A DNA stretch of 64,000 nt from Laspinema sp963821735 (GCA_963821735.1 CAWGFK010000011.1:1-64000), one strand, 5' to 3'; positions 37,394-47,764 are shown, counted from the first letter of the stretch. Notes: generated from the sequence alone by a model not told the origin. A program made the numbers and translations.

Positions 37394-38284
37394 TTACCTA
37401 AAATTTGGATCACGAGGGGGCTGCGGTGGCAAGGGTTTAACCCCTTGGGGAACCGGCAACAAGGCTAAAAACTCCTCAATAGTTTGGGGGCGATTGCCAT
37501 AATCCAACTCCATCCCCTCACGAATTGCCCGATTCGTTTCAGCACTCACCCCGGGGATGTCCGGGCAACTTCTGATCCTTTCGCTAGCAAATTCACCCGC
37601 TTTTGGGCATTAGGGGGGACAGTCCCCCTATAACAGAGTGTAGAGAGTCGCCGCCAAAGCATAGACATCGGAATAAGGTTGCGCCCGCTCATTGGGATCA
37701 TAAAGCTCTGGTGGGGTAAACCCATCGGTATTGCTGGAATCAATGGAGGTGAGCGTCTCATCAAACCCTTTCGTCACGCCAAAATCAATCAGCACTGTCT
37801 CGGATTTTCCCGCCCGCAGCATGATATTGGCGGGCTTAATATCACGATGCACCAACCCCTCCCGATGCACCACGGTTAACGCCTCTCCCACCTGGCGGAT
37901 ATAGGTCAATACCTCCTCCTCCGGTAGGGTGTTCGTGGGCAAACTCGCTAAATCATCCCCCGCCACAAACGCCATGACAATAAACGCCTGATCCCGTTCC
38001 AGAAATGAGTCCAAACACTGGACAATATTGGGATGATGGCAACGCGCCAACCGCACCGCTTCCTTAATCAGCTTATTATTTAACTTGTCCCGTTGCTCCT
38101 GGGTCAGTTGCGCCAAAACGTCATCCCGCAGGGTCTTGAGCACAACGCGATCGCGAAGCGTCTCGGAACGAGAATCGCCTCCTTTGCGCTGCGCCAGATA
38201 ACTAATTCCCACCCGCCCTTGATTGAGCGATCGCAGCACTTGATAGTCTCCCCCATGCAGAGTCTCACCCACTTGCAAACTCAT
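37394..38284 (-). CDS. Ser/Thr protein kinase, two frame changes
   Basis: The intact start (ATG 38284 with GAGGAG) leads through RVVLKTL (catalytic Lys), VHRDIKPANIML (catalytic loop), LIDFGVTKG (DFG) and SDVYALAATLYTLL. A one-base slip near 37640 and another near 37553 continue to SAETNRAIREGMELDYGNRP and FLALLPVPQGVKPLPP, ending near 37394. Repaired, it is a bare kinase domain of about 296 residues without FGE or sensor domains. The glycine loop (LNQGRVGISYLAQ) is slightly unusual (V where F is normal). The slips fall in G/C runs and may be sequencing errors. Confidence 0.8.
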
Positions 38285-38561
38285 GAATTCTCCTCGACCT
38301 GACTCACCTCCTCTATGGTAATCGGAAGTTGGAGCATCGGAGCCAATCGATTCATAGCAAGAAATCTTGCTGCCAGTTTAGGGGTGGATTTGGCGGCTGA
38401 TTCGTTTCAACTTTGTGAGGAGTTGAATCGGGGATGAAGTCGTTGCATGGGAAGAATATTGTATAAGTTGCCTAAGATGAAGCTGTGTTTTTTATGTAGA
38501 CAACAATGTGGCTAATTTAATATACTTTACACCTATCTGATGGCCTGAGTTTCAACTCATC

Positions 38562-39600
38562 TCATGCGGACATCAGGTGTTCCATCGCCTCGATTTGAAT
38601 TTTGACGCCGGTTTCTCCGTCGGGGATGTGCCGCCAACTGCCGAAGGGAATCTGTTTGAGGCTGTCGGAGGAGAAGATTCCGGCACTGACTAAGGCATCG
38701 CACACACTGCCGATCGCATTATCGCCATCTCCTCTATGTTTACCCCGTAAGATAATCCGCACGGCTGCTCGTTCAAGGGGTAACTGCGGTAACGGATTCA
38801 TCTGATGCACTTGCATGATGATCTCCCCTTCCGCACGCAGTCTCCATTCCCGATATCGTTTGGGTAAATATGTGCCGTTGGCAGTTACCCGAGGACGGGC
38901 TTTGGGAATGACGGGCCCGGGAATCCACAAGGTCAAGGTTTTCCGGATATTTACACTCTCCGGTTGCGTCTCTTTCTGGACTTCACTGGGTTTGGCTTTT
39001 CTCGGTTCGGTTCGCAAAATTCGCGATCGCCCTTCCGGTTTGGAGCGTTGAAGGAGGGACACAAAAGTGAGCCGCTGTGCTGTCTCTGACATCAGTTGAG
39101 CATTCACGATTAAAGGCGGTTCTAACTCTTCTTGCCTGAATTCGCCCCGGGTTTGCGAATCTTCAGTTTCCTGGGTTTCCTCTCCGATCGCGTCAATTTC
39201 CCGTCTGGGAGCGATCGCCGGGTCGTCTTTCACCGAGGGCCATCCCTGAGCCATTTCCATATAGGTTTGTGCGGTGGCCTCTGGAACGTTACAATAACCG
39301 GCTAACCAGACCTGCCATTTTTGCGCGGGGACCCGAAGTTTGGCCTGGATCAGCAGTTGTCCAGCGGTGCAAGCGTGCAAAAGTCCGATCTGCCACCGAC
39401 TGTTGACAGCGTTCGTGTTCGCGATTAATTTGGGCCGCTAGTTCTCTCAAGGGGACCATTCCTGGGGTGGATTGTCCCTGGCGATCGCCTTCTAAGGGCA
39501 GCGGTTGGCGGGTTTGCGAATCGATTCGGTGGGAGATGGAGCTTGTCGGTGGCATGAGAGAATCGCTTGGGGGGTTAGGGGCATGGGTTTCCAGAGGCAT
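38562..39600 (-). CDS. DUF3102-RusA fusion, Holliday-junction-resolvase-like, one frame change
   Basis: The N-terminal frame (to 39600) has VPLRELAAQINREHERCQQS and the next frame continues HACTAGQLLIQAKLRVPAQK, then PEATAQTYMEMAQ. Together they match DUF3102, found in phage and mobile-element DNA proteins. A frame change lies near 39385. Residues after about 170 form a RusA-like domain: LWIPGPVIPKARPRV, ERAAVRIILRGKHRGDGDN, SVCDALVSAGIFSSDSLKQI. The Asp residues (DGDN, CDAL, SSDS) fit the metal site of RusA resolvases. RusA cuts four-way DNA junctions and is usually prophage-borne, so this may be a remnant of a mobile element. ATG 39600 is tentative. Confidence 0.75.
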
Positions 39601-39888
39601 CCGGATATCTTAACCTAGAGTTGAGATTCCTTCCAGAATTTAACCTCTGGAATAGGCGCGATCGCCCAGGGAACACTAAACGGTTGACCGGATAGACTCC
39701 CTTTTGGACTGAGCCGTTCCAGACCAGTTTTCCCCCACTCATCCCCGGAATCCGTACAGTCTCATCAATTGCATCATGCTTCACAGAATCTCGATAAACC
39801 GCCACTCGGGTGGCGGTTTATCGGGATGATTCGACATCGATCGCCCTTTCCAGGAGACAGGCTGCTGTGCTGGGGTCCCTGCCAACGG
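39601..39888. other. Intergenic region with a perfect palindrome
   Basis: CGATAAACCGCCAC (39792-39805), loop TCGG and GTGGCGGTTTATCG (39810-39823) form a 14-pair perfect stem. No T run follows on either strand. Because of the symmetry, both strands show an open frame starting MAVYRD here, which is not evidence of genes. Confidence 0.85.
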
Positions 39889-41016
39889 TTAGGGTTTTAA
39901 CTCCTCCACGAAGGCGATCGCCTCTGCATTGGCATTCGCCCAGGATTCGCGATCGCGCCGGATCTCGACTAAGTGTTCCTCGACATTTTCTGGGGTCAGC
40001 AGGGGTCCGAAATCCGAGGGAACTGAGGCGGGTTCATAGTCAAACAGGCGATTGAGGATGAGATTGCCGACTTCTTGTCGATAATGGGAACTGTCCCAAT
40101 AATAAGTCATCTTTTCGCTGATGGGTTCCGTGGAAATGGAATGATAGCCGGAAAAATCCCAAACTGGAGCAATGGCAACCAGTTCCCGTTTCCACTGTTC
40201 AAACTCCTCCCAATGTCCCGCCAGTCGTAAGGCTTCCCATTGGGTGGCATGAGAGGGGGAAATAAATATTTTTAAGTCGATATTTCGGCTTTGACAAATG
40301 GCGACTAACTCTCGCAAGTCATTTAAAAACCCTTGGGATAATTTGAACTGAGGATAATATCCTTCTTCTCGGAAAAATCCATGAATCATGTTTTTAAATT
40401 CCTGGGGCAGGGGATTGTCCGGTTCGTTATTATGAACGTAGCGAAAGCCATTGTCATGGTAGAGAAAATTCGCTTGCGATCGCCAGCTATTTTTGATCGT
40501 GCCTAAACTCGACCGGGTTACCCCTAAAGATAGGGTAACATTCAGCCATTCTTGGGGGGTGAGGGTATCTCGTTCTAACCGAGCTTCTTCAAAGTCCGCC
40601 GGATTGGTTTTATATTCATTGAACATAAAGAAATCCACCCCGAGGACGACGGTTTGTAAGTTGGGCTGGTTGGCGATCGCATGGTCAAAATAGCGTTTAA
40701 CTTCATACATATTGGGACCGACCAGTCCTAAGTTATAGGCGGGTTTACCGTCAGCCAAGGCGGGATGTTTCGGGTCCAGTCCTAAATCGGTGCGGGATGA
40801 GCCTAATAAAACCGTTTTCGGGGCGATGCGCTTGACTGAAGTTGCTTTAAACAGGCGAACATGATTAAATTGTTCGGTTTTTAAGCGATTCAGTCGCCAT
40901 TCAGGGCTATTCATCACCCCGTAGGGATCAATGCCAACATTGAATAAGCCAACGGCTAATAATCCGGGTATGGTGAGGCCAAAAAAGGCGCGGTTAAATC
41001 GACGATAGGTTTTCAT
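39889..41016 (-). CDS. SGNH-like membrane-anchored protein, MBOAT partner
   Basis: A 375-residue protein with an N-terminal membrane anchor (FFGLTIPGLLAVGLFNVGI, about residues 10-30). The following domain has GSSRTDLGLDP near 72 (block I-like Ser) and YYWDSSHYR near 310 (Asp-x-x-His-like), as in the DltD/AlgJ/AlgX group that hands acetyl groups from an MBOAT protein to a polysaccharide outside the membrane. The MBOAT gene ends 15 bases upstream on the same strand. An extracytoplasmic acetyl-transfer role follows from this pairing. ATG 41016 is used. Confidence 0.8.
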   Translation of the reverse strand: MKTYRRFNRAFFGLTIPGLLAVGLFNVGIDPYGVMNSPEWRLNRLKTEQFNHVRLFKATSVKRIAPKTVLLGSSRTDLGLDPKHPALADGKPAYNLGLVGPNMYEVKRYFDHAIANQPNLQTVVLGVDFFMFNEYKTNPADFEEARLERDTLTPQEWLNVTLSLGVTRSSLGTIKNSWRSQANFLYHDNGFRYVHNNEPDNPLPQEFKNMIHGFFREEGYYPQFKLSQGFLNDLRELVAICQSRNIDLKIFISPSHATQWEALRLAGHWEEFEQWKRELVAIAPVWDFSGYHSISTEPISEKMTYYWDSSHYRQEVGNLILNRLFDYEPASVPSDFGPLLTPENVEEHLVEIRRDRESWANANAEAIAFVEELKP

Positions 41017-41031
41017 GAGAAGCCCCCTGGA

Positions 41032-42504
41032 TTAAAACTGGAAGTAGAGAAATTCAGAAATTCGGTTCAGGGAAAGTAGACAGGCGATCGCCACTGCACT
41101 GAGTCCCATAGCCCAGGCGGTAGTTGGTTTAAATCGTTCAACTATTTGTTGGGTATTGGGTAACAAAACCGCTCCCATTAATACTACTGCCAAAATTACA
41201 AAGCTTTGGCGGTAATTGGGTGGGAGTGCAGGGAGTTGCGCGACTTCCCGAAACTGGACAACGGATTGAGGTAACCAGCCTAAGAGGGGTTGAAAATCTG
41301 GGGTTAAAACAATTCCTTTTAAGCCCACGGCGGCTTGGATAAGTTGTCCAGCTTGGGTGATATTTTCAGCCCGAAATACGACCCAACTCAACACCACGGC
41401 GATAAAGGTAATTGCCCAGGCGATCGCCCCGGGCATTTTCAGTCCTAAGCGTCGCCACCCGTGATTGATGACGAGGAAACTGCCATGCAACCAGCCCCAG
41501 AGAATATAGGTCCATCCCGCCCCATGCCACAATCCACCGAGTAGCATGGTGAGCAGCAGATTGATATATCGGCGCACTTCTCCTCGACGACTGCCCCCGA
41601 GAGAAATGTAGAGGTAATCTCGCAGGAAGAAAGATAAGGTAATGTGCCACCGTCGCCAAAAGTCTACGATGGAGGTGGATTTATAGGGAGAATCAAAGTT
41701 GATCGGGAGGCGGAAGTTGAACATCCATCCTAATCCGATCGCCATATCGGAATAGCCCGAAAAATCAAAATACAGTTGGAGAGTATAGGCGATCGCCCCC
41801 ACCCAAGCTTCGATAAAGGTGACTGAATCCGCTTGAGCAAACACGGTTCCCACCCAAGGGGATACGGTATCGGCAATCAGCACTTTTTTACCCAATCCTA
41901 GGATGAAAAAGCTTAAGCCAATGGCAAAATTTTTATGAGAAAATACAAATTTGCGGAGTTTTTTAAATTGTGGAATGAGTTCGTTATGTCGTAAAATCGG
42001 CCCCGCAATCAGTTGGGGAAAGAAAGTGACAAATAGGCTATAGGATACCAAGTCATATTGATAATCTTTGGTTTGTCCCCGATACGCATCGACGATATAG
42101 GCAATTTGAGTGAAGCTGTAGAAGGAAATTCCTAACGGCAATTCAATGTCAGGAACGGGAAACTGGGTTTGAAAGAGTCCATTGATAGAAGCTATCAAAA
42201 ACCCTGCATATTTGTAATATCCCAGAATTCCTAAATTAAAGAGAATTCCCCCCCATAATAAGGCTTTAGCCTTTGGAGTTCCAGGTTGTACCCCATCTAT
42301 CCACCGCCCAAAGTAATAGTTACCCAGGACAGAAATCACCAATAGGGGAATGTAATTGATTCGCCAGTATCCATAAAACACGAGGGAGGCTAAGAGGAGC
42401 CAGAGGGTTGCAGCCTTGACCTGACGATAGGCGCTTAAACCGAAGAAAACAATCAGAGCAAGGGGTAAAAAGATAAAAATGAATTCGTAAGAGTTGAATA
42501 ACAA
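41032..42504 (-). CDS. MBOAT family membrane-bound O-acyltransferase
   Basis: A 490-residue polytopic protein of the AlgI type: LGISFYSFTQIAYIVDAYRG, YSLFVTFFPQLIAGPILRH, FWRRWHITLSFFLRDYLYIS, and GGLWHGAGWTYILWGWLHG with the invariant His. It would carry acetyl groups across the membrane for O-acetylation of an exopolysaccharide. It is co-oriented with the SGNH-like partner 15 bases downstream. It is clearly distinct from the MBOAT at 7176-8693. ATG 42504 begins a normal membrane segment (MLFNSYEFIFIFLPLALIVF). Confidence 0.93.
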   Translation of the reverse strand: MLFNSYEFIFIFLPLALIVFFGLSAYRQVKAATLWLLLASLVFYGYWRINYIPLLVISVLGNYYFGRWIDGVQPGTPKAKALLWGGILFNLGILGYYKYAGFLIASINGLFQTQFPVPDIELPLGISFYSFTQIAYIVDAYRGQTKDYQYDLVSYSLFVTFFPQLIAGPILRHNELIPQFKKLRKFVFSHKNFAIGLSFFILGLGKKVLIADTVSPWVGTVFAQADSVTFIEAWVGAIAYTLQLYFDFSGYSDMAIGLGWMFNFRLPINFDSPYKSTSIVDFWRRWHITLSFFLRDYLYISLGGSRRGEVRRYINLLLTMLLGGLWHGAGWTYILWGWLHGSFLVINHGWRRLGLKMPGAIAWAITFIAVVLSWVVFRAENITQAGQLIQAAVGLKGIVLTPDFQPLLGWLPQSVVQFREVAQLPALPPNYRQSFVILAVVLMGAVLLPNTQQIVERFKPTTAWAMGLSAVAIACLLSLNRISEFLYFQF

Positions 42505-42770
42505 GGTTTTTTTCCGATGTTTTTTTTCAACAGGTTTATTGTGTCTGAAACTATTTAGATCGTCATCCGCTCTCAGGGGTTGTGTGGTTGGAAAATTTGG
42601 AGTAAACTATTACTTTTGGGGCTTTAACCTGATCTAGCAAGTCTTGCAGCAGTCTGACTACAGAATTGAGGAGTGGGAGCATCTTACTCCCACTCTGCCA
42701 TGAGGAATTGTCCAATTGATTTAGATTTGCGATTGTTTGTCGCTAACGCTACAAAACACCAGGGGATTGA
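42505..42770. other. Intergenic region between the MBOAT and RTX-SGNH genes
   Basis: About 265 bases without a gene. I see no strong terminator or promoter. Confidence 0.4.
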
Positions 42771-45700
42771 TTAAACGAGGATGAAATCATCAGCGTTAAT
42801 CATACTAGAATCGATGCCGAGGAGGATTGCTAGAGATTCCCCGGTATCGGCGATCGCAATCTGAGTCTGATTGGCATCACTCCCGGGAGAAATCAGAAGC
42901 TGCTCAAACTCTAATCCGTCCGATAGTCCGATGCGATCGATGCCGGTTTCAAAATCAGCGATCGTATTCGTTCCTTCCCCGGACGCTAAAATAAAGGTAT
43001 CTTCACCAGCATCCCCGAGCAGCCAGTCATTCCCCTCACCACCTCGGATGACATTGGATTGGTTATCGCCGATGAGGGTATCATCATAAGCGGAACCGAT
43101 GATATTTTGAACATCGGTGAGGGTCTCTTCAGCGCTCGGTAACATCCGAATCTCGGAATACCATTCATCCGCTAGTTTATCATACCCACTGGCTTTTAGG
43201 TGAATGCCATCATTGGCATAGTCTCCGGCAACAAACGGCAGATTAAACATATCTACAAACCGGATGTTCGGGTTAGTATTGGCTCGGGGTGCCACAACAA
43301 TTTCTTCCACTTGTTCACTAAACTCGGTGGTTCGTTGTTGTCGAGCTACATTACTAGACGTATTGGGAATAATCGAACTAACCAGCACTTGTGTATCCGG
43401 CATAGTTGCAACAATCCGATCTACCAAAATTCCCAAATTGGTGAGGGCGGTTTCTACAGGTTTATTCTGTAGAATATCATTAGTCCCCGCCATCAATAAA
43501 ACGGCATCGGGTTGAGCATAATTTAATACATCTTCTATGGTCGTGTAAAGGGGTGCTGTAGGCTGATTATACCCGGAAAATTTTTCGCTATTATCAATGA
43601 GTTCCGTGATGGTAAAGCCACCTCTGCCTTCATGATCTCTATCAATATCTCCCGGTCCACTTTTAGCTTGACCTACAAAGTCAATATTAAACCCATTATC
43701 TTCCACTAATCTTTCCCACAACCGGGTTCGATATCCTCCAATACTCGCCTGATTCGGAAAACCCCTGGTATTGGAATCTCCTAAAGGCAAAATCTTAAAA
43801 GGAACATCCGCATCGGTGGTAAATAAACGGGTCACACTCCCTTCTGACAGGTTGGCAATAATCCCACTCGTAGCATCAGAATAATTCACGGTGACGCTGA
43901 TTTGACTGTCATCGCCACTATTATCTTCCCCGTCATCATCCAGCGGTTCATCTTCTATTTCACCACTATTATCATCCCCCTGTTCATCTTCAATAGGGGG
44001 AGTTTCATCCTCGTCAGGGATGGGTTCATCTGCATCTTCCTCCTCTTCTTCTGTTTCTGATTCTGAGGGAACATCCGGTTCCAAATCCGAAGGTTCCTCT
44101 TCTTCTGTTTCCGGAGGAACATCCGGTTCCAAATCCGAAGGTTCCTCTTCTTCTGTTTCCGGAGGAACATCCGGTTCCAACAAATCTGAGGGTTCCTCTT
44201 CTTCTGTTTCTGGAGGAACATCCGGTTCACAAATCCGAAGGTTCCTCTTCTTCTGTTTCTGACTTCTTCTGTTTCTGAGGGAACATCCGGTTCCAACAAA
44301 TCTGAGGGTTCCTCTTCTTCTGTTTCCGGAGGAACATCCGGTTCCAAATCCGAGGGTTCCTCTTCTTCTGTTTCCGGAGGAACATCCGGTTCAACAAATC
44401 TGAGGGTTCCTCTTCTTCTGTTTCTGAGGGAACATCCGGTTCCAACAAATCTGAGGGTTCCTCTTCTTCTGTTTCTGAGGGAACATCCGGTTCCAACAAA
44501 TCTGAGGGTTCCTCTTCTTCTGTTTCTGAGGGAACATCCGGTTCCAACAAATCTGAGGGTTCCTCTTCTTCTGTTTCTATTTCTATTTCTATTTTTGAAG
44601 GAAAATCCGGTTGCAACAAATCTGAGGGTTCCTCTTCTGTTGTCTCTGTTTCTGGAGGAACATCCGGTTGCAACAAATCCGAGGGTTCCTCTTCTGTTGT
44701 TTCTGTTTCTATTTCTATTTCTATTTTTGAAGGAAAATCCGGTTGCAAATCCGAGTGTTCCTCTTCTGTTGTCTCTGTTTCTGGAGGAACATCCGGTTGC
44801 AACAAATCCGAGGGTTGTTGTTCTGCTGTTTCTGTTTCTATTTCTATTTCTATTTTTGAAGGAAAATCCGGTTGCAAATCCGAGGGTTCCTCTTCTTCTA
44901 TTTCTATTTTTGAAGGAACATCCGCTTGCAAATTCGAGGGTTCATTTTCTTCTGTTTCTGCTGTTGAGGGAGCATCCGGTTGCAAATCCGAGGGTTTCTC
45001 TTCTTCTGTTTCACTCAAGTTGTCGTCAGGGAAGATAATCGAGTCGGGTTTTTGCTGTTTTGGGAGGGTGCCAAAAATGGGATGATTTAAAGCAATTTGA
45101 ACCCGAGAAACTTGTTCTTGAAACGGAGAAGTATCCTCCACTGTTGCAGGCGGGTTAATCGGCGGATTCGGAGGGGGTACTGAGGGGAGGGGGGGTTGAG
45201 AAGTTGGCCAAAAATTATCTCGGACGATCGCCTCGGGAGCGATATTTTTGACAATGGCTAAATACTCTTGAGTAATTGTATCTTGAATGATAGTATCCCC
45301 GGCGTTTTCTCCGGTTCCGGCGAAAATATTCAATTCATCAAAGCTGAGTCCCCCCTGCAGTCCAATTAAGTCTTGACCCGGGGTAAAATCCATAATCCAG
45401 TCTGCATCAGCTAGGGTCGGTCCTCCGGTACTGAGAAATCCAGGAACAGCGAAACGTCTGCCGATCTGAAAGCGATTTTGTCCTTCACCTCCCCAGAGGG
45501 TATCGCTTCCTAAGTCACCAAAGAGGACATCATTTCCGCCATTGCCAGATAAGAAATCGCTATCTTTACCGCCATACAGAGTATCTTCTCCATCACCGCC
45601 ATAGAGGGTATCATCCGCTTGATTTCCAAAGATTAAATCATCTCCCGAACCCCCTACTAAAAAGTCCTGCCCTTCCCAGTCTACGGCGATTATATGACCT

Positions 45701-45939
45701 GTTCCTCCAAACAGGGTGTTATTTCCTGCTCCCCCATAAATGGTATCGTTGCCGATATCACCAATTAATAGGTCATTCTCGGGACCTCCCAATAGCAAAT
45801 CATGGCTTGAGTCACCGCCGATCGCCTCTTGGGTTTCCACTCCGATTTGGATAGACTTCCCGACTAGCGATCGCAAGATATCTGCTTGAGACAGTCCCGC
45901 TAGAATTTGATAAATTGATGAATCGAGGCTCCATACCAT
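42771..45939 (-). CDS. RTX/acidic-repeat/SGNH hydrolase, at least two frame changes in the repeats
   Basis: The reconstructed protein has about 1055 residues. In order: RTX calcium-binding nonapeptides (about 45-175; GGSGDDLIFGN, GGDGEDTLYGG); a link rich in Pro; a long acidic repeat (unit EPDVPSETEEEEPSDL or similar, about 15 copies, 44040-45030); an SGNH/GDSL hydrolase (LPLGDSNTRG block I, GTNDIL block III, NDGIHLKASGY with Asp and His); and a second RTX set (GGEGNDWLLGDAGEDTF) at the end. RTX repeats without an N-terminal signal suggest type I secretion and calcium-dependent folding outside. Missing single C bases near 44393 and 44230 shift the frame. The acyl-esterase-like domain beside an acetylation pair is suggestive. 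Confidence 0.8.
44040..45030 (-). repeat. Coding tandem repeat array, 48-66 base units
   Basis: On the coding strand, units of 16-22 codons are dominated by Glu, Pro, Ser and Asp: SDLLEPDVPSETEEEEP in the downstream copies, SDLQPDFPSKIEIEIETE in the upstream ones. Two unit classes alternate, which suggests expansion from more than one parent unit. Confidence 0.85.
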
Positions 45940-46655
45940 CCTAATTGTCTCCCGGTTATTTCAAGTAGTGGTTTTCATAGATAACTGTAAAATTTAATAA
46001 TCAGTCATTTTTTATAACAGACTATCAAGTTTAAGGGGCTAAAATTGATTCATTTAAAGGGAAATTAGATTTCCCGGCTTAGTCGCCACTCTATTCTTTC
46101 CTATGTAAACCTATATCCCACTAGACTGTATCTATCTATCGAAAGATTGCTAAAAATTTCCTAACAACAGTTTCCCCGTGAAGTCGGATAAAGCCAATTG
46201 GTCCAATCAGAAAGAAAGATGGCTATGAATCAACCGACTAGCATGAGATACGTTTTTTTAATTATTTATCAACCAGGAAAAATTTTATATAAATTTTTGA
46301 TAAAGCTTAAGATAAATTTCTTAAATTTTTTGTAAATGGAGGAAAATCGGCCCGGTATGGCGAAAAAATAGTTTCTGTTTACAGCATTTATCAACAACCG
46401 GCGGCAATTCAAGAAAATGGAATGAAGAGAGGGGATCCGGTTAAAACCTAGAGAATTCGAGGGTTTTGGCCCGATCGCAAGGGATAAATTCCTCCAAATC
46501 CCCGGGATTGCATCAATCAAAAGGAGTAAAATCCTGAAAAATTGCGGCGATCGCCCCTGGGTCACAAACCCCAAAGCGTCACCCTCGGATATTGCCTCCC
46601 TGTTTTTACGTCCATAATAGGGAGTCAAGATTGAGAAAAATCATAACTTTTAGCA
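45940..46655. other. Intergenic region, about 715 bases
   Basis: This divergent spacer should hold promoters for the RTX-SGNH gene and the rhomboid-like gene. A minus-strand frame at 46269-46628 has composition and codon use unlike its neighbours and is not accepted as a gene. The stretch 46250-46330 is very AT-rich. Confidence 0.45.
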
Positions 46656-47384
46656 ATGATACCTATTGATGATAATCTCCCTAATCGTTATCCCCCCTTG
46701 GCAACCTACGGCCTGATTGGGTTAAATGTGGCCCTGTTTGTGATGGAACTCAAATTAGAGGCAACGGACCAACTCGGGGCTTTTTTGCAAAGTTGGGGGG
46801 TCGTCAGCGATCGCATGACTTCGGTTGTCACTGATGCGATTCGCAATCCTAGTCCTGCCGCCTGGGTTGCCTTAATTGTCATGTCTGCCGGTCCCTTACT
46901 CTTCTCCATGTTTCTCCACAGCAGTTTTAGTCAAATTTTGGGGAATATGCTGTTCTTGTGGGTGTTTGGCAAGCGGATTGAAGAGATTCTCGGACATGGC
47001 CGGTTTTTCCTGTTTTACCTCGTCTGTGGCATTCTCACGGCGATCGCTCAGGTGGCGATCGCCCCGAACTTAGGGGTCCCCGTTATCGGGGCCAATGGCG
47101 CTATTTCTGCCATTCTGGGCGCTTATTTGTTGAACTTTCCCAAAGCTAAAATTGAAACCCTCTTACCCTTACTCATCCTATTTATTCCCATCGAAGTTCC
47201 CGCCTTGTTTTATCTGATGTGGTGGTTTATTCAACAGGCATTTTATGGAATTGGTCAACTCACTGTACTGAGAATGGTCAATCCCACCAGCTTGAGTTAT
47301 TGGGCGAATGGAGTCGGATTATTCATCGGGGCGGGATTAGTTTCTCTGTTGGTCAAATATAAACCCAAGACCGCTATTTATTAA
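46656..47384 (+). CDS. Rhomboid-family membrane protein lacking catalytic residues
   Basis: A 242-residue protein of the rhomboid fold with about six membrane segments. Family landmarks are FLHSSFSQILGNMLFLWVFG, then IGANGAISAILGAYLLNFP, then FYLMWWFIQQ and SYWANGVGLFIGAG. Active bacterial rhomboids have GASGAI with the nucleophile Ser and WAHIGG with the catalytic His. Here both positions are Asn (AAT codons at about 47094 and 47308), and the second His of the HxxxxH loop is Gln. It is therefore predicted to be a pseudoprotease that binds rather than cuts membrane proteins. The frame is intact. A terminator follows. Confidence 0.88.
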   Translation: MIPIDDNLPNRYPPLATYGLIGLNVALFVMELKLEATDQLGAFLQSWGVVSDRMTSVVTDAIRNPSPAAWVALIVMSAGPLLFSMFLHSSFSQILGNMLFLWVFGKRIEEILGHGRFFLFYLVCGILTAIAQVAIAPNLGVPVIGANGAISAILGAYLLNFPKAKIETLLPLLILFIPIEVPALFYLMWWFIQQAFYGIGQLTVLRMVNPTSLSYWANGVGLFIGAGLVSLLVKYKPKTAIY

Positions 47385-47424
47385 GCAAAAAATTGACTAA
47401 ACTGACCGGGAATGCCGGAAAACA

Positions 47425-47455
47425 AAAGGAGGATGGGCAATCCCTATCCTCCTTT
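47425..47455 (+). terminator. Terminator after the rhomboid-like gene
   Basis: AAAGGAGGAT (47425-47434) pairs perfectly with ATCCTCCTTT (47446-47455) around GGGCAATCCCT. It lies 41 bases after the stop codon and could serve both convergent genes. Confidence 0.8.
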
Positions 47456-47470
47456 GAGATATAAAACCAT

Positions 47471-47764
47471 TTAAAAGTTGGAGAATTTATGGCTTTTTAA
47501 AGTTGGCTGATTCAAAGGTTTTGTCTGAAGATTTAACCGGAAATCTGGGCAATTTTCCGAATTGGGACCTTGGGGATGAACGGCACAGAGTAAGTGGGGA
47601 TCTCCCGAGTAAAAGTGACAGCGATCGCACGCTGTCAGTTGTTCGGATAAGTCCCCTTGTTGGAACTGCCAAGACTTACCCCGATAGGTTCCGGAAATTT
47701 CCCCCGGTGGTGTTTTCACCGGAGGCGTTAAATCATAGCTGACACCACGATAATAAAGTTTCAT
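47471..47764 (-). CDS. DUF4278 protein with Cys-rich DUF6464-like tail
   Basis: A 97-residue protein from ATG 47764 (MKLYYRGVSYDLTPPVKTP), the DUF4278 opening. Residues 45-80 have a Cys pattern, CDRCHFYSGDPHLLCAVHP and then NCPDF, resembling the small cyanobacterial Cys motif family DUF6464, probably a metal-binding or disulphide knot. Both families are known mainly from cyanobacteria and have no defined function. I chose the internal ATG over the one at 47773 because it matches the family start. Confidence 0.75.
   Translation of the reverse strand: MKLYYRGVSYDLTPPVKTPPGEISGTYRGKSWQFQQGDLSEQLTACDRCHFYSGDPHLLCAVHPQGPNSENCPDFRLNLQTKPLNQPTLKSHKFSNF

Noticed and set aside
37546..37764. Separate small gene within the kinase at 37.4-38.3 kb
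   Set aside because: Its residues continue the kinase C-lobe once single-base slips are corrected.
39575..40055. Two opposing frames both starting MAVYRD
   Set aside because: The shared start results from the perfect palindrome at 39792-39823; codon content shows no sign of selection.
44020..44262. Ser-rich plus-strand frame
   Set aside because: It is antisense to the acidic coding repeats, so its composition simply mirrors them.
46269..46628. Minus-strand frame of 119 residues
   Set aside because: It spans very AT-rich DNA with no motif, no ribosome site and unusual composition; probably a chance frame.
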